The position numbers and the translations under genes are program-made. Positions 18,201 to 26,577 of a DNA stretch of 64,000 nucleotides are shown here, one piece after another (positions within the stretch are counted from its first letter, which is position 1; each line of letters opens with the position of its first letter). Source of the stretch: Verrucomicrobiota bacterium (GTDB lineage Bacteria > Verrucomicrobiota > Verrucomicrobiia > Chthoniobacterales > UBA10450). The notes under the pieces were generated by a model. The model ran no database searches. It was not told the DNA's origin and saw only the letters and a program-made list of their open reading frames with translations. The DNA is taken from positions 1 to 64,000 of the forward strand of contig QHNH01000013.1 of NCBI GenBank assembly GCA_003218375.1, read 5' to 3'.

Positions 18201-19311
18201 AGCTATCTCCCGCGAGCATCTTGGTGCGATCCATGGCCGCGAACAGACCGCCGACGTAGCTGCCGGTAGAAGCGCTGGTGGTAAAGGCGTGGGCCATCAT
18301 GTAGTAGGCGTCGGTCCAGCTGCCAAACTTCGGATAGTCGCCGAAGTTGCCATTGGGGACGGCAAAGGCGTAGCGAAAATAGGTGCCGCCGGCGTTAGCC
18401 GAGGTGGAGATGGCGACGCACTGGAAGTAGGAACCGCCCGAGGTGGCGGCAGTAAACTGCGAGATCAGCCAACGATTGGCTACCTTGTCATAGATCACAA
18501 CAGGATCGCCATCGTTGCGGGTCGAGCAGTTGCCGCCGACAAAACCGGACCAAAGTGTATTGATATTGCTCGGCCCGGCCAGCGATGTGACTGTGCTGTT
18601 GACCCGGTTGAGCGTCCACACCTGATAAGTGGTGTTGACCGTCTCGACGTACTGGTCGTTACCCACCGAGCCGTTAGTGTCCGGGGGAAAACTCGAACCT
18701 CCGATCTGGCCGAGGAAATTGAAGCCGGTGGTCGGCGCGGCTGGAGCGGGACCGCCCTTTCGGCCTTGAGCGGATGGCGCGACCTGGACGACAGGGTCCG
18801 GTTGGTCGGAATGGGGTATTCGCCAAGAGGGAAAGGGGAGCTCCGGCCGGGCGCCGATGGTATCTGGCACTGTGGGAGGCAGCTTCGCCAGTTTCGTGAG
18901 GGGCGGTGAAATATCAAAGCCGGAGGGCGAAATTGAATAGACGGTCTGTCCGACCGGGTTGCGGTATTGCCTGATCTTATCAGCGACGATCGGGTCGACC
19001 GGTTCCCGAACGGCGACATTTCCCGGAGCACTAGGTCCCACCGAGTTCGCGGACACCATACTCGCTGCTCCCGTCCTTCTTTTGTTATGCGCCGATTCCG
19101 CATCAGCGTTGTTTGGAATTTCCGAACGATGAAACCTGGATACGAAGCGGCTCAACCACCCCACGGATCCATCTGTCTTTGGGTTGTTATCACTCGACAG
19201 TGGCATAGCTCCCAACGCGCCGAGCATCAAGAACACAGCTACCGAGCAAAGAACAAAGCCGAATAACCTGCGCACATTAAACCATCTGGAGCGGGAGTTC
19301 CTTCTTTTCAT
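15283..19311 (-). CDS. Large secreted protein with propeller, FnIII-like and dockerin-like domains
   Basis: A 1342-residue protein with a long basic N-terminus and one hydrophobic signal segment (LFGFVLCSVAVFLMLGALGA). Residues about 190-640 form a repetitive beta domain, probably a propeller (GFNFLGQIGGSSFPPDTNGS opens it). They are followed by two fibronectin-III-like regions (TYYYVVRAEDNS), a beta-sandwich (WDGIAVEFSRNGG) and an unusual (TA)n Pro/Thr/Ala linker. Next come an Ig-like domain and a C-terminal dockerin-like pair of Ca-binding loops (NVNTDRIVNAGDTLLV and DVNLDGGVNVGDTTTV). Ligand and enzymatic activity are unknown. No PEP-CTERM signal is present. Confidence 0.82.
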   Translation of the reverse strand: MKRRNSRSRWFNVRRLFGFVLCSVAVFLMLGALGAMPLSSDNNPKTDGSVGWLSRFVSRFHRSEIPNNADAESAHNKRRTGAASMVSANSVGPSAPGNVAVREPVDPIVADKIRQYRNPVGQTVYSISPSGFDISPPLTKLAKLPPTVPDTIGARPELPFPSWRIPHSDQPDPVVQVAPSAQGRKGGPAPAAPTTGFNFLGQIGGSSFPPDTNGSVGNDQYVETVNTTYQVWTLNRVNSTVTSLAGPSNINTLWSGFVGGNCSTRNDGDPVVIYDKVANRWLISQFTAATSGGSYFQCVAISTSANAGGTYFRYAFAVPNGNFGDYPKFGSWTDAYYMMAHAFTTSASTGSYVGGLFAAMDRTKMLAGDSSATWQVIIDATEGGHMPADLDGFAPPPGSAPGIFVSIHTAGMYLYRMKVDFATPANTTRTLQAVMPTASAAAACGGGACIPQPGSSVVIDSLADRLMFRLAYRNFIDHESLVISHSVDPGITGVVSGVRWYDFRISGQPDAVCSSYPCTYQQGTVADVANGRSRWMPSISMDGAENILVGYSASGLINGTDNHSIRYTGRAKSDPLGTMTGPETIIFTGTRNIVNTMTNPERWGDYTSVSIDPADDCTFWHANEYYLSGGSTGSGNANWKTRIASARFPAGAGAGQCAATTCTTRPSSAPTILSASAIAPNQIQITWSGISPTPGSYAIERALGAAGSEGLYQPLASVSGTSSSFTDTTVQGGLTYTYRVLAATDPAGKCQALVRSGKVSATATGSCNLKPTFAGATSATSTNSSSCGVTINWSPATSSCPLTPTIRYNVFRGTAPNFVPAPANRIATCAPGPSSYTDTSNLTSGTTYYYVVRAEDNSTGNGGECGGGNEESNSVIVAGTPYGSGLQGSTGTWSDGGGDVTAFLQLNVGNSGDPIWRFVNTTDDSGANHTSGGAYAYRNAGPTASARYSDNGCALAQTPVLTVGSGTINLTYWERHQLEYNWDGIAVEFSRNGGAWTTVSAPSNATGNGCLVTDITSDWSTLSCTGSPPVNACGYVTTTPVITGPLGSGTACASWVTSATPSSYGRRCHLLTGLTPGDTIQFRWRFTSDPSADYAGFYLDDIGVTNVFLPNACNVAASPTPSPTPTATATATPTATATATATATATATATATATPTATPAPVLVSAVSRMTHGGGAGTFNLPLPLTGNSGIEGRSDGTSNYTVVLTFDTPVNGGSANVTNHTSNCDNNIPVGTGSVSSVSFSGNDMIVTLTGVTDQQVLTLSATGVTGTNGSTGGSGSVPVGFLWGNVNTDRIVNAGDTLLVRDNAGVTLDNTNFQYDVNLDGGVNVGDTTTVRNNSAHCVP
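15838..15955 (-). repeat. Coding hexanucleotide repeat ((Thr-Ala)n linker)
   Basis: Degenerate hexamer units of GTNGCN type encode an alternating Thr-Ala stretch interrupted by TPTATP, between the beta-sandwich and the Ig/dockerin end of the protein. It is likely a flexible, length-variable stalk. Confidence 0.8.
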
Positions 19312-19408
19312 CAGGCAGCTTCTCTAACAGTTAGGTCGTTAACGGATATGACGACGACGGCAGCGGTCCCCAAGGGGGACTCATTTCGATGGATGCGCTG
19401 CGTCAAAT

Positions 19409-20080
19409 TCAGTTAGCTGTCCGCCGGAGTCTGGAAATTCTGCGTCGCTGGGTGAAGAGCAGACCGGCCAGGATCAGACCGCCCGCGGTCCAGGTGGCCG
19501 GTTCAGGGACAGGGACGACAGTAATAAAGTAATCCGCCTCGGGAATCGCGAAGGTATGACCGGCAGAATCGGTGATTACCGAGGTTTTGCCCCCGGAGAA
19601 AGTGTTGCTGATGGTGTAGCTTCCTGGCGCCGCGTTCGCGTCGATCGAAACGGTAATGGTAGCGACCAGGTAAGTTCCCGCACCCAGCGCCGACTGGCCG
19701 CTCGGCAGCAGCGCTCCCAAATCCTGCGGGTTGGACGGACTGAGATTTTGCGGATAGGTGAGGTTGGATTGGAGGTCGGTGAAGGGGCTTCCCGTCACAT
19801 CGCGCAGGGTGATCGCAAAGTTAAACGGCGATCCCGCGGGACTGGTCTGCTGAAACCAGTAGGAAAGACCTTCGAGATTCGAAATATTGCCTCCGGGCGT
19901 AAAAGCGATGTTGATGGTGAAGCTAAAGCTCGATCCCGCGGTATAAGTTCCGGCGTTGGGAGTGCCGCTGCCGTCGTTGTAAATAAACAGAGCGCTCTGA
20001 GCCGACGACGACGAGACGGCGGCGAAGGAACAGAGGAACGTCGCGGCTGCCGCGAGGAGATACTTTTTCATAATGTTCAT
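19409..20080 (-). CDS. PEP-CTERM sorting domain protein
   Basis: A 223-residue exported protein with signal peptide (MKKYLLAAAATFLCSFAAVS, cleavage near SSAQS). A single beta-sandwich domain follows (SALFIYNDGSGTPNAGTYTA, FTPGGNISNLEGLSYWFQ), resembling cohesin-like or invasin-type beta domains, but this is not firm. The C-terminus has VPVPEPATWTAGGLILAGLL then QRRRISRLRR, a complete PEP-CTERM signal. It lies in tandem with the two large dockerin-like proteins, only 28 bases after the upstream gene's stop, so co-transcription is plausible. Confidence 0.82.
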   Translation of the reverse strand: MNIMKKYLLAAAATFLCSFAAVSSSSAQSALFIYNDGSGTPNAGTYTAGSSFSFTINIAFTPGGNISNLEGLSYWFQQTSPAGSPFNFAITLRDVTGSPFTDLQSNLTYPQNLSPSNPQDLGALLPSGQSALGAGTYLVATITVSIDANAAPGSYTISNTFSGGKTSVITDSAGHTFAIPEADYFITVVPVPEPATWTAGGLILAGLLFTQRRRISRLRRTAN

Positions 20081-20108
20081 AGCGCTATCTATGTTCTATC
20101 AAAATCAA

Positions 20109-23100
20109 TTACGGCAGGAAATGTCCAGAATTATTGCGCACGATCGTGGTGTCGCCCACGTCCACTTGTCCATCGAAATTGACGTCGTTCTGGAAATTTG
20201 TGCCATCCAGGGTCACCCCGGCGTTGTTGCGGACCACAATCGTGTCGCCCGCGTTGACGAAGGCATCGCCGGTCACGTCACCCCAGAGGAAGCCAATGTT
20301 GACGCTGACGGAGGGCAACGTTGCCGTTCCCGGACCCGAAACATTACTGGCCCGGAGGGTCACAGCTTGTTGATCGGTCACGCCGGTCAGCGGAATGATC
20401 ATACTCGTGCCGCTAAAGGTAGGCGTACCGGCGGTGCCGGCGCCCGAAGTGACAGTCGCCGTTCCGCTGGTCACCGTTCGATCGAAGGTGAAGACGATCG
20501 TGTGCGTACCCGATCCGTCGCCGCGCGGTTCAACGGTGCGGCCGTTCAACGATAGAGGCAGATTAAATGTGCCCGCGCCATTATGCGTTTTGCGTGCGCT
20601 CGCCGAGCTAAGTAGTGGCGGCACGAGGTCTGCAAAACAGACGGTGGCATCGTTCAAGGTCGGCGTGTTAGCGGTGTTGCTCGTACTCAGGAGCGCTTTG
20701 TACTTCAAATAACGATTGCCGTTAAACTGAGACAGCGATGCGCCACTGCTGAAGAAGGTCGAGGCCGTGTTATCCGGACCGACAAAGTTGAAAGGTCCAC
20801 TCGAGCTGTTGCTGGCCGCCGCCTGGAACTGAATATTCGTGCCCGATGGCAGGGCTGTATTGTTCCACGACAGGGTAGTCCAGGTGGGAGTAGTCCCGAC
20901 GACCGCCCCGCTGTCTTTCGTCGAAGAAATGAAGTTGCCAGAGGTCTGGTAGACGTTCGGGGTAGTGTTGTACTCGATAAAGAGCAGGTCGTTGTTGGCA
21001 TTTTGGCCCGTCGGGTTCGCACAGCTAGTCGAGCTGCAAATTACCCGGCGTCCCCCGGCGTAGACATCGGAACTCGCGGCGGCCCATGCCTGCGTGCCTG
21101 TGCGCGCCGCAGCAAGTTTAATCACAAGGCCATACTGGACGCCGGCCGTGAGGGTATTGTTGAAGGTGAAGGTAATGGTGGTGCTGGAGCCGCTGGACGT
21201 GCCCGCCACTGTCGAGGACGCGATCAAGCCACCCGCGGTCATCACAGGTTGACTGCCACTTGTCGTACGTAGCTCAAGAGTGATGTTGGGATTCGTGCCG
21301 GAGCAACTCGCGCAGAAAAGGCTGGTATCCACTTTCGTTACTGCTGCCGTGACGCTGGGAGTGAAAGTCTGTCCGATAAAAGATGTGTTACTGAATCCGT
21401 ACCCCGATCCAAAACCATTGTCATCAGCATGCTGGTCTCGAATATTCGGGCCTCCCGAGGCGACCGTCAGTTTGACGTCTCCCGGGCTCGAGGCGATCTC
21501 TACATTGGTTCCCGTCCCTGTGGTAAAGTCACCGAAGTTCGTATCGGTAAAGCAGCTACTCGAACTATTGGGAGTAAGTGCCAGATCTTGCACTGTCGTG
21601 CTGCCGCCACTTACTACAACTCCATTAACGGAAACCGCACTGTAGCCTGCCGGACTTGCGGATACGGTGTAGGTTCCGGCGTTGATGCCTGGCATTTGAT
21701 AGAAGCCGCTGCCGTTCGTCGTGGCGGACAAGGTTCCGGCAAAGACGACTACGTTGCTTACGGGGCTACCAGCGGAAGTGACCGTCCCTTGAAGCGTTCC
21801 GAATGCTGTTCCAGCGGAACCGTAAACGACCGCGGCCGACGCGGCCGAATCGCTCGTCATTGGGGTAAGCGCTGTACCGGGGCAGTTGTTCTTCGCGCGA
21901 ACGAAATAATAATAAGTGGTGCTAGCTACGCCGGTGCTATCGACATAGCTGGTCGCCGTCAGGCCAGAGGCTAAAGCCGCGCCGCCCGGGAAGACCGGTG
22001 TGGTGTTGCGATAGACAGAATAGGTTCCGTTGGTTGCATTGGTTCCCCAGCCCGCTGGCGCGCTCCAGGTCACGGCAACACTCGGCGTCGTCGAAGAATT
22101 AACTGCTGGAGCCGAGACGGCAGATGGCGCAGAACAGTTGATAATGGCAGAAGTGCCATTGTCTTCTCTGCGAGTGGGCGATTGGGTATCCGCGGTGGGG
22201 AAGAATGACCGGGAATCCGTCCATAGGGGATGGACCTGGCGGTTTAAGGCAGCTATGCCTGAATAGTCGCCATACTGGTTACCGTTGAAGTTAGGATTGT
22301 CGACGGTGTTCTCGTCCGAATAATTTACGTTATTTCGCCAATTCGCGCCGTTGTCATCGACCAGAATGTTCGACTCGAAAGTTACGCCACCGTCCACGGA
22401 ACGCGCATAAACCGACTGAGTCTTGCGATTGATGGGATCGATCCGTGAATCGAGCCACGACATGTTGACCGAGCCATCCGATTGATCCACCGCGAGCCAC
22501 GGGAAGAACTGGGTAGCACCCCAGTTGTCATCATTTACTTTTAATCGCGTTGACCATGAAGTTCCGCCGTTGGTCGAACGAATCATGTAAACATTGAGGT
22601 CCGCTCCGGTGCTCGTACCTGAGGGAAAATCGGTGAAGGAGACATAAATATTGCCGAAGAAAGCCGAGCTTGGATTTCGATCTACATCGATGGCAGCAAA
22701 GCTGTTAATACCGCGGGTATTTTGCGGGGGCGGAGTGTTATTCGAACCGAATGATTGCAAAGCAATGGTCCCCGAAATAATCACCGGTGCAGTCCAGGTC
22801 GCGCCGCCGTCCGTCGATTTCGAGAAGACAGTGTTCTCGACGTTGTAGCGCGTCCAAACGGCATAGACCGTCCCGTCCGGTGCGATGGCAACGTTGCCGC
22901 CTATCGCGCCTGTGTTGCTCGATGGCTGGACCGTCGTCCAAGTCAAACCGTCATCGGAGTGTGCAATTCGTTCTACGTTTCCTTCGTCCCAGATCACATA
23001 AAAACGTCCGGGAAATGAGTGCGCCTGGCCCGAGGTGTTATCGATAGCAAACATTGGTTTGTCGTCAAAGTTGGTGGTGAGAGTGATTCTGTTAACGACC

Positions 23101-23999
23101 GGATTGCCGAATTGCGACCAAGTCAGTCCGTTGTTCGTGGAGCGCGCCAGCACGATTGCCGCGCCGGCGTTCCCAGCAGCATCTTCGGACAAAAGCATGT
23201 AGGCCGCGTAGGCCGTTCCCGAGTTATTCCAGGCCAGCGTCGGATCGCTCCCGAACCAGGCATTGGCGCTGGGGATGCCGCCCGTAACCGCCGTATGCCA
23301 CGGCGCACAATTATACGTCCAGGTCGCGCCACCATCGCTCGAACCGAAAAGAGACATTGTGCCGAAGGTGCTGCCGGAGCCGCCCGTGGGTGATATACAT
23401 TGCGCCGTTGGATCTTGAAAGAATGTGTTCGAGTGGGCGGTAAGATGTTGGGCGTTATTCGGGTCGATCGCGATACTGTTTTCCCCTTGGTACCCTTGGA
23501 CGCCGTTTGCCGGGTTGATGTTCGTCCCGATCAAAGCGGCTAGCGGACCCGAATTGAAAACCGAATAGGCCGCATATTGGCGGGAATTAATGGCATCCGC
23601 ATCAACGGTGGATGGCGGCCCTGTCCTGATGGTTCGCCATAAGGCACTGGCGCAATCTATCGTCGGCGGCATCTCGACCATATGAGGATGGGCCCGCCGG
23701 TTTTTCTCAAACGTAACAGCTGGATCTTCCGTCGCCGCATTAACGCGATCGATGATGCTCTGTCTCAAGATACCGCGACATTGCGGAACATCCGGAGCGG
23801 TTCCCATCGTGAGGAACGGCGCCTGCGACGTTTGAGCTGGGTTGCCACTACTTGTTTGGTTTTGCGATCCTGCCTCGGCGAGCCGGCCGGTGAGCGTGCC
23901 AAAGGCAAAAACTGCAAGCACCGCGCCGAAACAGCACAGAAGCAGGCCGATTAGAGTGCGGGGCCGAAAAAAGGCGGATTTTTTGGATCTTTTCTTCAT
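20109..23999 (-). CDS. Large secreted BNR-type propeller protein with dockerin-like C-terminus
   Basis: A 1296-residue protein whose N-terminal signal segment (TLIGLLLCCFGAVLAVFAFG) is preceded by a very basic KKRSKKSAFFRPR. Several Asp-box/BNR motifs (SSDGGATWTY, STNNGLTWSQ, SDDGLTWTT, STDGGATWTAP, STNGGTSWST) indicate a sialidase-like beta-propeller over residues about 190-600. Then come an FnIII-like domain, a carboxypeptidase-regulatory-like domain (GTLQGTVTSAGSPVSNVVVF), beta-sandwich regions and a dockerin-like end (LWGDVTGDAFVNAGDTIVV, DVNFDGQVDVGDTTIV). Sialidase activity is not implied; catalytic residues could not be assigned. The C-terminal module is nearly identical to that of the 15283-19311 protein. 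Confidence 0.83.
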   Translation of the reverse strand: MKKRSKKSAFFRPRTLIGLLLCCFGAVLAVFAFGTLTGRLAEAGSQNQTSSGNPAQTSQAPFLTMGTAPDVPQCRGILRQSIIDRVNAATEDPAVTFEKNRRAHPHMVEMPPTIDCASALWRTIRTGPPSTVDADAINSRQYAAYSVFNSGPLAALIGTNINPANGVQGYQGENSIAIDPNNAQHLTAHSNTFFQDPTAQCISPTGGSGSTFGTMSLFGSSDGGATWTYNCAPWHTAVTGGIPSANAWFGSDPTLAWNNSGTAYAAYMLLSEDAAGNAGAAIVLARSTNNGLTWSQFGNPVVNRITLTTNFDDKPMFAIDNTSGQAHSFPGRFYVIWDEGNVERIAHSDDGLTWTTVQPSSNTGAIGGNVAIAPDGTVYAVWTRYNVENTVFSKSTDGGATWTAPVIISGTIALQSFGSNNTPPPQNTRGINSFAAIDVDRNPSSAFFGNIYVSFTDFPSGTSTGADLNVYMIRSTNGGTSWSTRLKVNDDNWGATQFFPWLAVDQSDGSVNMSWLDSRIDPINRKTQSVYARSVDGGVTFESNILVDDNGANWRNNVNYSDENTVDNPNFNGNQYGDYSGIAALNRQVHPLWTDSRSFFPTADTQSPTRREDNGTSAIINCSAPSAVSAPAVNSSTTPSVAVTWSAPAGWGTNATNGTYSVYRNTTPVFPGGAALASGLTATSYVDSTGVASTTYYYFVRAKNNCPGTALTPMTSDSAASAAVVYGSAGTAFGTLQGTVTSAGSPVSNVVVFAGTLSATTNGSGFYQMPGINAGTYTVSASPAGYSAVSVNGVVVSGGSTTVQDLALTPNSSSSCFTDTNFGDFTTGTGTNVEIASSPGDVKLTVASGGPNIRDQHADDNGFGSGYGFSNTSFIGQTFTPSVTAAVTKVDTSLFCASCSGTNPNITLELRTTSGSQPVMTAGGLIASSTVAGTSSGSSTTITFTFNNTLTAGVQYGLVIKLAAARTGTQAWAAASSDVYAGGRRVICSSTSCANPTGQNANNDLLFIEYNTTPNVYQTSGNFISSTKDSGAVVGTTPTWTTLSWNNTALPSGTNIQFQAAASNSSSGPFNFVGPDNTASTFFSSGASLSQFNGNRYLKYKALLSTSNTANTPTLNDATVCFADLVPPLLSSASARKTHNGAGTFNLPLSLNGRTVEPRGDGSGTHTIVFTFDRTVTSGTATVTSGAGTAGTPTFSGTSMIIPLTGVTDQQAVTLRASNVSGPGTATLPSVSVNIGFLWGDVTGDAFVNAGDTIVVRNNAGVTLDGTNFQNDVNFDGQVDVGDTTIVRNNSGHFLP

Positions 24000-24195
24000 G
24001 GCAAGTCAGGAGAGACCGGATGTTTCACCGGCGCATGTGGTGGTGTTGGGAGGCGTGGCATAGCGGAGGTGGAGCTAGCGCGGAGAAAATAAAAAGAGCC
24101 AGAGCGCCTGGCGACAGTGCAGAACCTGAGGAAGTCGATGCATGACCTAACCCTAACAAATGCTGGCGCGCATCCGACCAGTTGGCGAAAAAAGT
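24000..24195. other. Leader region upstream of the BNR-type gene
   Basis: No gene was identified. The stretch next to the start codon is purine- and GC-rich without a clear ribosome binding site. The conserved block at 24196-24265 follows; beyond it 24266-24311 is unassigned spacer. Confidence 0.5.
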
Positions 24196-24265
24196 GTCAA
24201 TAAAATTTCCAGAAATTACCAGAAAGTTATTCACACGTAAGAACTCCCGCTAAAGGCGGGAGTTC
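24196..24265 (-). promoter_or_regulatory. Conserved intergenic block B with terminal hairpin
   Basis: On the minus strand GAACTCCCGC-CTTTA-GCGGGAGTTC (24241-24265) is a perfect 10-bp stem. It is followed by the same sequence as block A (13359-13433), ending in TCTGGAAATT and TTGAC. Its position after a TPR gene and before a surface-protein gene is also the same. The hairpin could end TPR transcription and the tail could hold the next promoter. Confidence 0.6.
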
Positions 24266-24311
24266 AGGCGTTGAATCGTTACAAAAGTTGCATCGTTACA
24301 TCGCGGAGAAA

Positions 24312-24330
24312 CCGGGATCAGCGATCCCGG
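24312..24330 (-). terminator. Hairpin at the TPR gene 3' end (CTGTAGCC-family repeat)
   Basis: CCGGGATC-GCT-GATCCCGG is a perfect 8-bp stem a few bases after the TPR stop codon, preceded by CTGTAG. It resembles half of the CTGTAGCCG double-hairpin elements at 54.05 and 63.26 kb. No T-run follows, so it may be a repeat rather than a true terminator. Confidence 0.5.
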
Positions 24331-24336
24331 CTACAG

Positions 24337-26127
24337 CTAGCGCGAGCGCGCGATATTCGCGATCAGCGCGGCTTCTTCGGGGAGGAGGCGTTTCACATCG
24401 AGGTCGCGCACTTCCGCAGCGGCATCATCGGAGCGGCCATTCCCGGCGAGGACGGCGACGTGAACGGCGAGCGCCGACGGGGTGAGGGCATTGCGCGCGA
24501 CCTGGATATTTGCGTACGCGTCCAGAGCTTCGCCGAATTTCCCCAGCCGCAACCGCGCCAGCGCCAGCAACGTCCGATGCGGCAAGCTCGATGTCTCCCG
24601 CTCGACCAATCTCGCAGCGAGCTGCTCGATGTTTTCTACTTCCGCCTTTCTACTTTCTACTTGCGCTTGCTCCACGAGGAGCAAGCGCGTATACGCCTCA
24701 TCATTCTGCACCGCCGGGTCGTTAGGCCAAATCGTCAGCATCTCGGCCAGGACGTCGTGGATCTTTCTCGTCTCGTTCGTCGCCTGGGCCAGGCGGAGCC
24801 GGCCCTGGTGCGCGGCGCGCAGCTTCGGCGCTTCCGCCGCCGTCTCATCGTAGGCCGCGCGCGCAATTTCGAGCGCGCCATTCTTTTCGGCGTAGCCGGC
24901 CAGCATCATCAGTTTTTGCGGATCGCCGTGGGCCGCTTCGAGCGCGCGCTGCCAGTTGTTTTCCGAGGCCGCCTTTTCGCCGAGCTGGGCGTTGCAGCGG
25001 GCCAGATACATTTTCTGGACGACCGGATCGAGCGGGAAGATGTCGCGATCGAGCAGCTCTTTGATCTCTTTCCAGCGCTCGAGCCCGCCGAGCGAATCGA
25101 GGTGTTGCAGGAAAAGCTCCCGGGAGAGCAGCGCTTTCTCGCGTGGAATGGCGTCGAGCGCGCGCTGGAATTCGCCTTTGCCGTTGAGCCAGGTGGCCAG
25201 CGCCGCCATTTCCTCGGGCTCCGCGGTTTTCCAACGCTCGGTAGCCTGCGCGATCAATTGGTCGCGCATTTCCTTATGTTCGCGAATGCGCAAATCGACC
25301 GCGAGCAGTTTTTGCGGCGCCCGGGCGAGGGGATGCGCGTCCAGTTTCTGCGCCAGGTCGGCCGCGGTGACCGGAAAATTCTCCGGAATTTTTTCCTGGG
25401 TAATGACCGTTTGCGCCAGCACGGTCAACGCGTCCAGGCTGGCGGCGTCGTTTCCGTCCGCGACCCTCTGCAGCTGCGCCCAGGCTTCATCGCGCCCGGC
25501 ATTGTTTCCGGCGGAGATCGCGATCTCGAGCAGCGCGGCTTGCAATCTCGCGCGCGTCGTCGCCGAGGCATCCCCGAAGATTTTTTGCAGCGCATCGTGC
25601 GCCTCGATCGGCGCGCCTTGCCGGATCGCCAGTTGCGCTTCCAGAAGATGGTCCACCGCTTTGACCGCGCCGTTTCTCCCGCTCAAGAGCGCGAGAATCG
25701 CGCGTTTCGCCCGGGTGTCGTCGCCCGCGATCAGGGCAATCGAAGCTTCATCCACCAGATCCTCGCGGCCCAGCGCACCTTGCTTTTCCAGGCGATCCCA
25801 AAATTCCAGCGCCTGCGCCTGGCGCGTCCGGGAAAGAAAACGCGCTATTGCCCGGATCGCCTGCGGCTCGTTAGGCCAAAGCTGGTAGGCCGCCGTTGCT
25901 TCCTTGCGCGCGTCGTTCCATTGCTCTTTCTCCACCAGCGCGAAAGCCTGTTGGGCGTGGCGCCGCGCCTGCCACGCCTTGATCGCGTGCATGACCGGGC
26001 GCCCTCCGAAAACGGCTCCGAGCAAGAGCAAGAGCAAGAGTAAGAGCAGGCCAAGAAGGCGTCTTCGCTTGCGGGTTCGCAACCGAAGCTCCTCGGCGGT
26101 CAACATTATGTCTTCGGAGCGCGGCAT
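24337..26127 (-). CDS. TPR-type membrane-anchored protein (intact paralog)
   Basis: A 596-residue protein starting at MPRSEDIMLTAEELRLRTRK; the longer ORF would read through a heptamer array ([10 protein letters not shown]). One transmembrane helix (LLGLLLLLLLLLLGAVFGG, residues about 23-41) precedes a long helical region with TPR-like pairs such as EQWNDARKEATAAYQLWPNE and NNWQRALEAAHGDPQKLMML. Most of the protein is therefore probably periplasmic, suited to scaffolding or assembly. The stretch VESRKAEVENIEQ is encoded by a heptamer array lying in the frame. Its position, downstream of exosortase and the four-helix-bundle gene on the same strand, suggests a role linked to the polysaccharide/exosortase system, but this is only contextual. 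Confidence 0.8.
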   Translation of the reverse strand: MPRSEDIMLTAEELRLRTRKRRRLLGLLLLLLLLLLGAVFGGRPVMHAIKAWQARRHAQQAFALVEKEQWNDARKEATAAYQLWPNEPQAIRAIARFLSRTRQAQALEFWDRLEKQGALGREDLVDEASIALIAGDDTRAKRAILALLSGRNGAVKAVDHLLEAQLAIRQGAPIEAHDALQKIFGDASATTRARLQAALLEIAISAGNNAGRDEAWAQLQRVADGNDAASLDALTVLAQTVITQEKIPENFPVTAADLAQKLDAHPLARAPQKLLAVDLRIREHKEMRDQLIAQATERWKTAEPEEMAALATWLNGKGEFQRALDAIPREKALLSRELFLQHLDSLGGLERWKEIKELLDRDIFPLDPVVQKMYLARCNAQLGEKAASENNWQRALEAAHGDPQKLMMLAGYAEKNGALEIARAAYDETAAEAPKLRAAHQGRLRLAQATNETRKIHDVLAEMLTIWPNDPAVQNDEAYTRLLLVEQAQVESRKAEVENIEQLAARLVERETSSLPHRTLLALARLRLGKFGEALDAYANIQVARNALTPSALAVHVAVLAGNGRSDDAAAEVRDLDVKRLLPEEAALIANIARSR

Positions 26128-26134
26128 GGGACGA

Positions 26135-26570
<436 letters not shown>

Positions 26571-26577
<7 letters not shown>

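Noticed and set aside
17878-18909. Plus-strand ORF of 343 codons antisense to the 15283-19311 protein
   Set aside because: The minus-strand frame has a signal segment, propeller-like repeats and a dockerin end over 1342 residues, whereas this ORF shows no motif.
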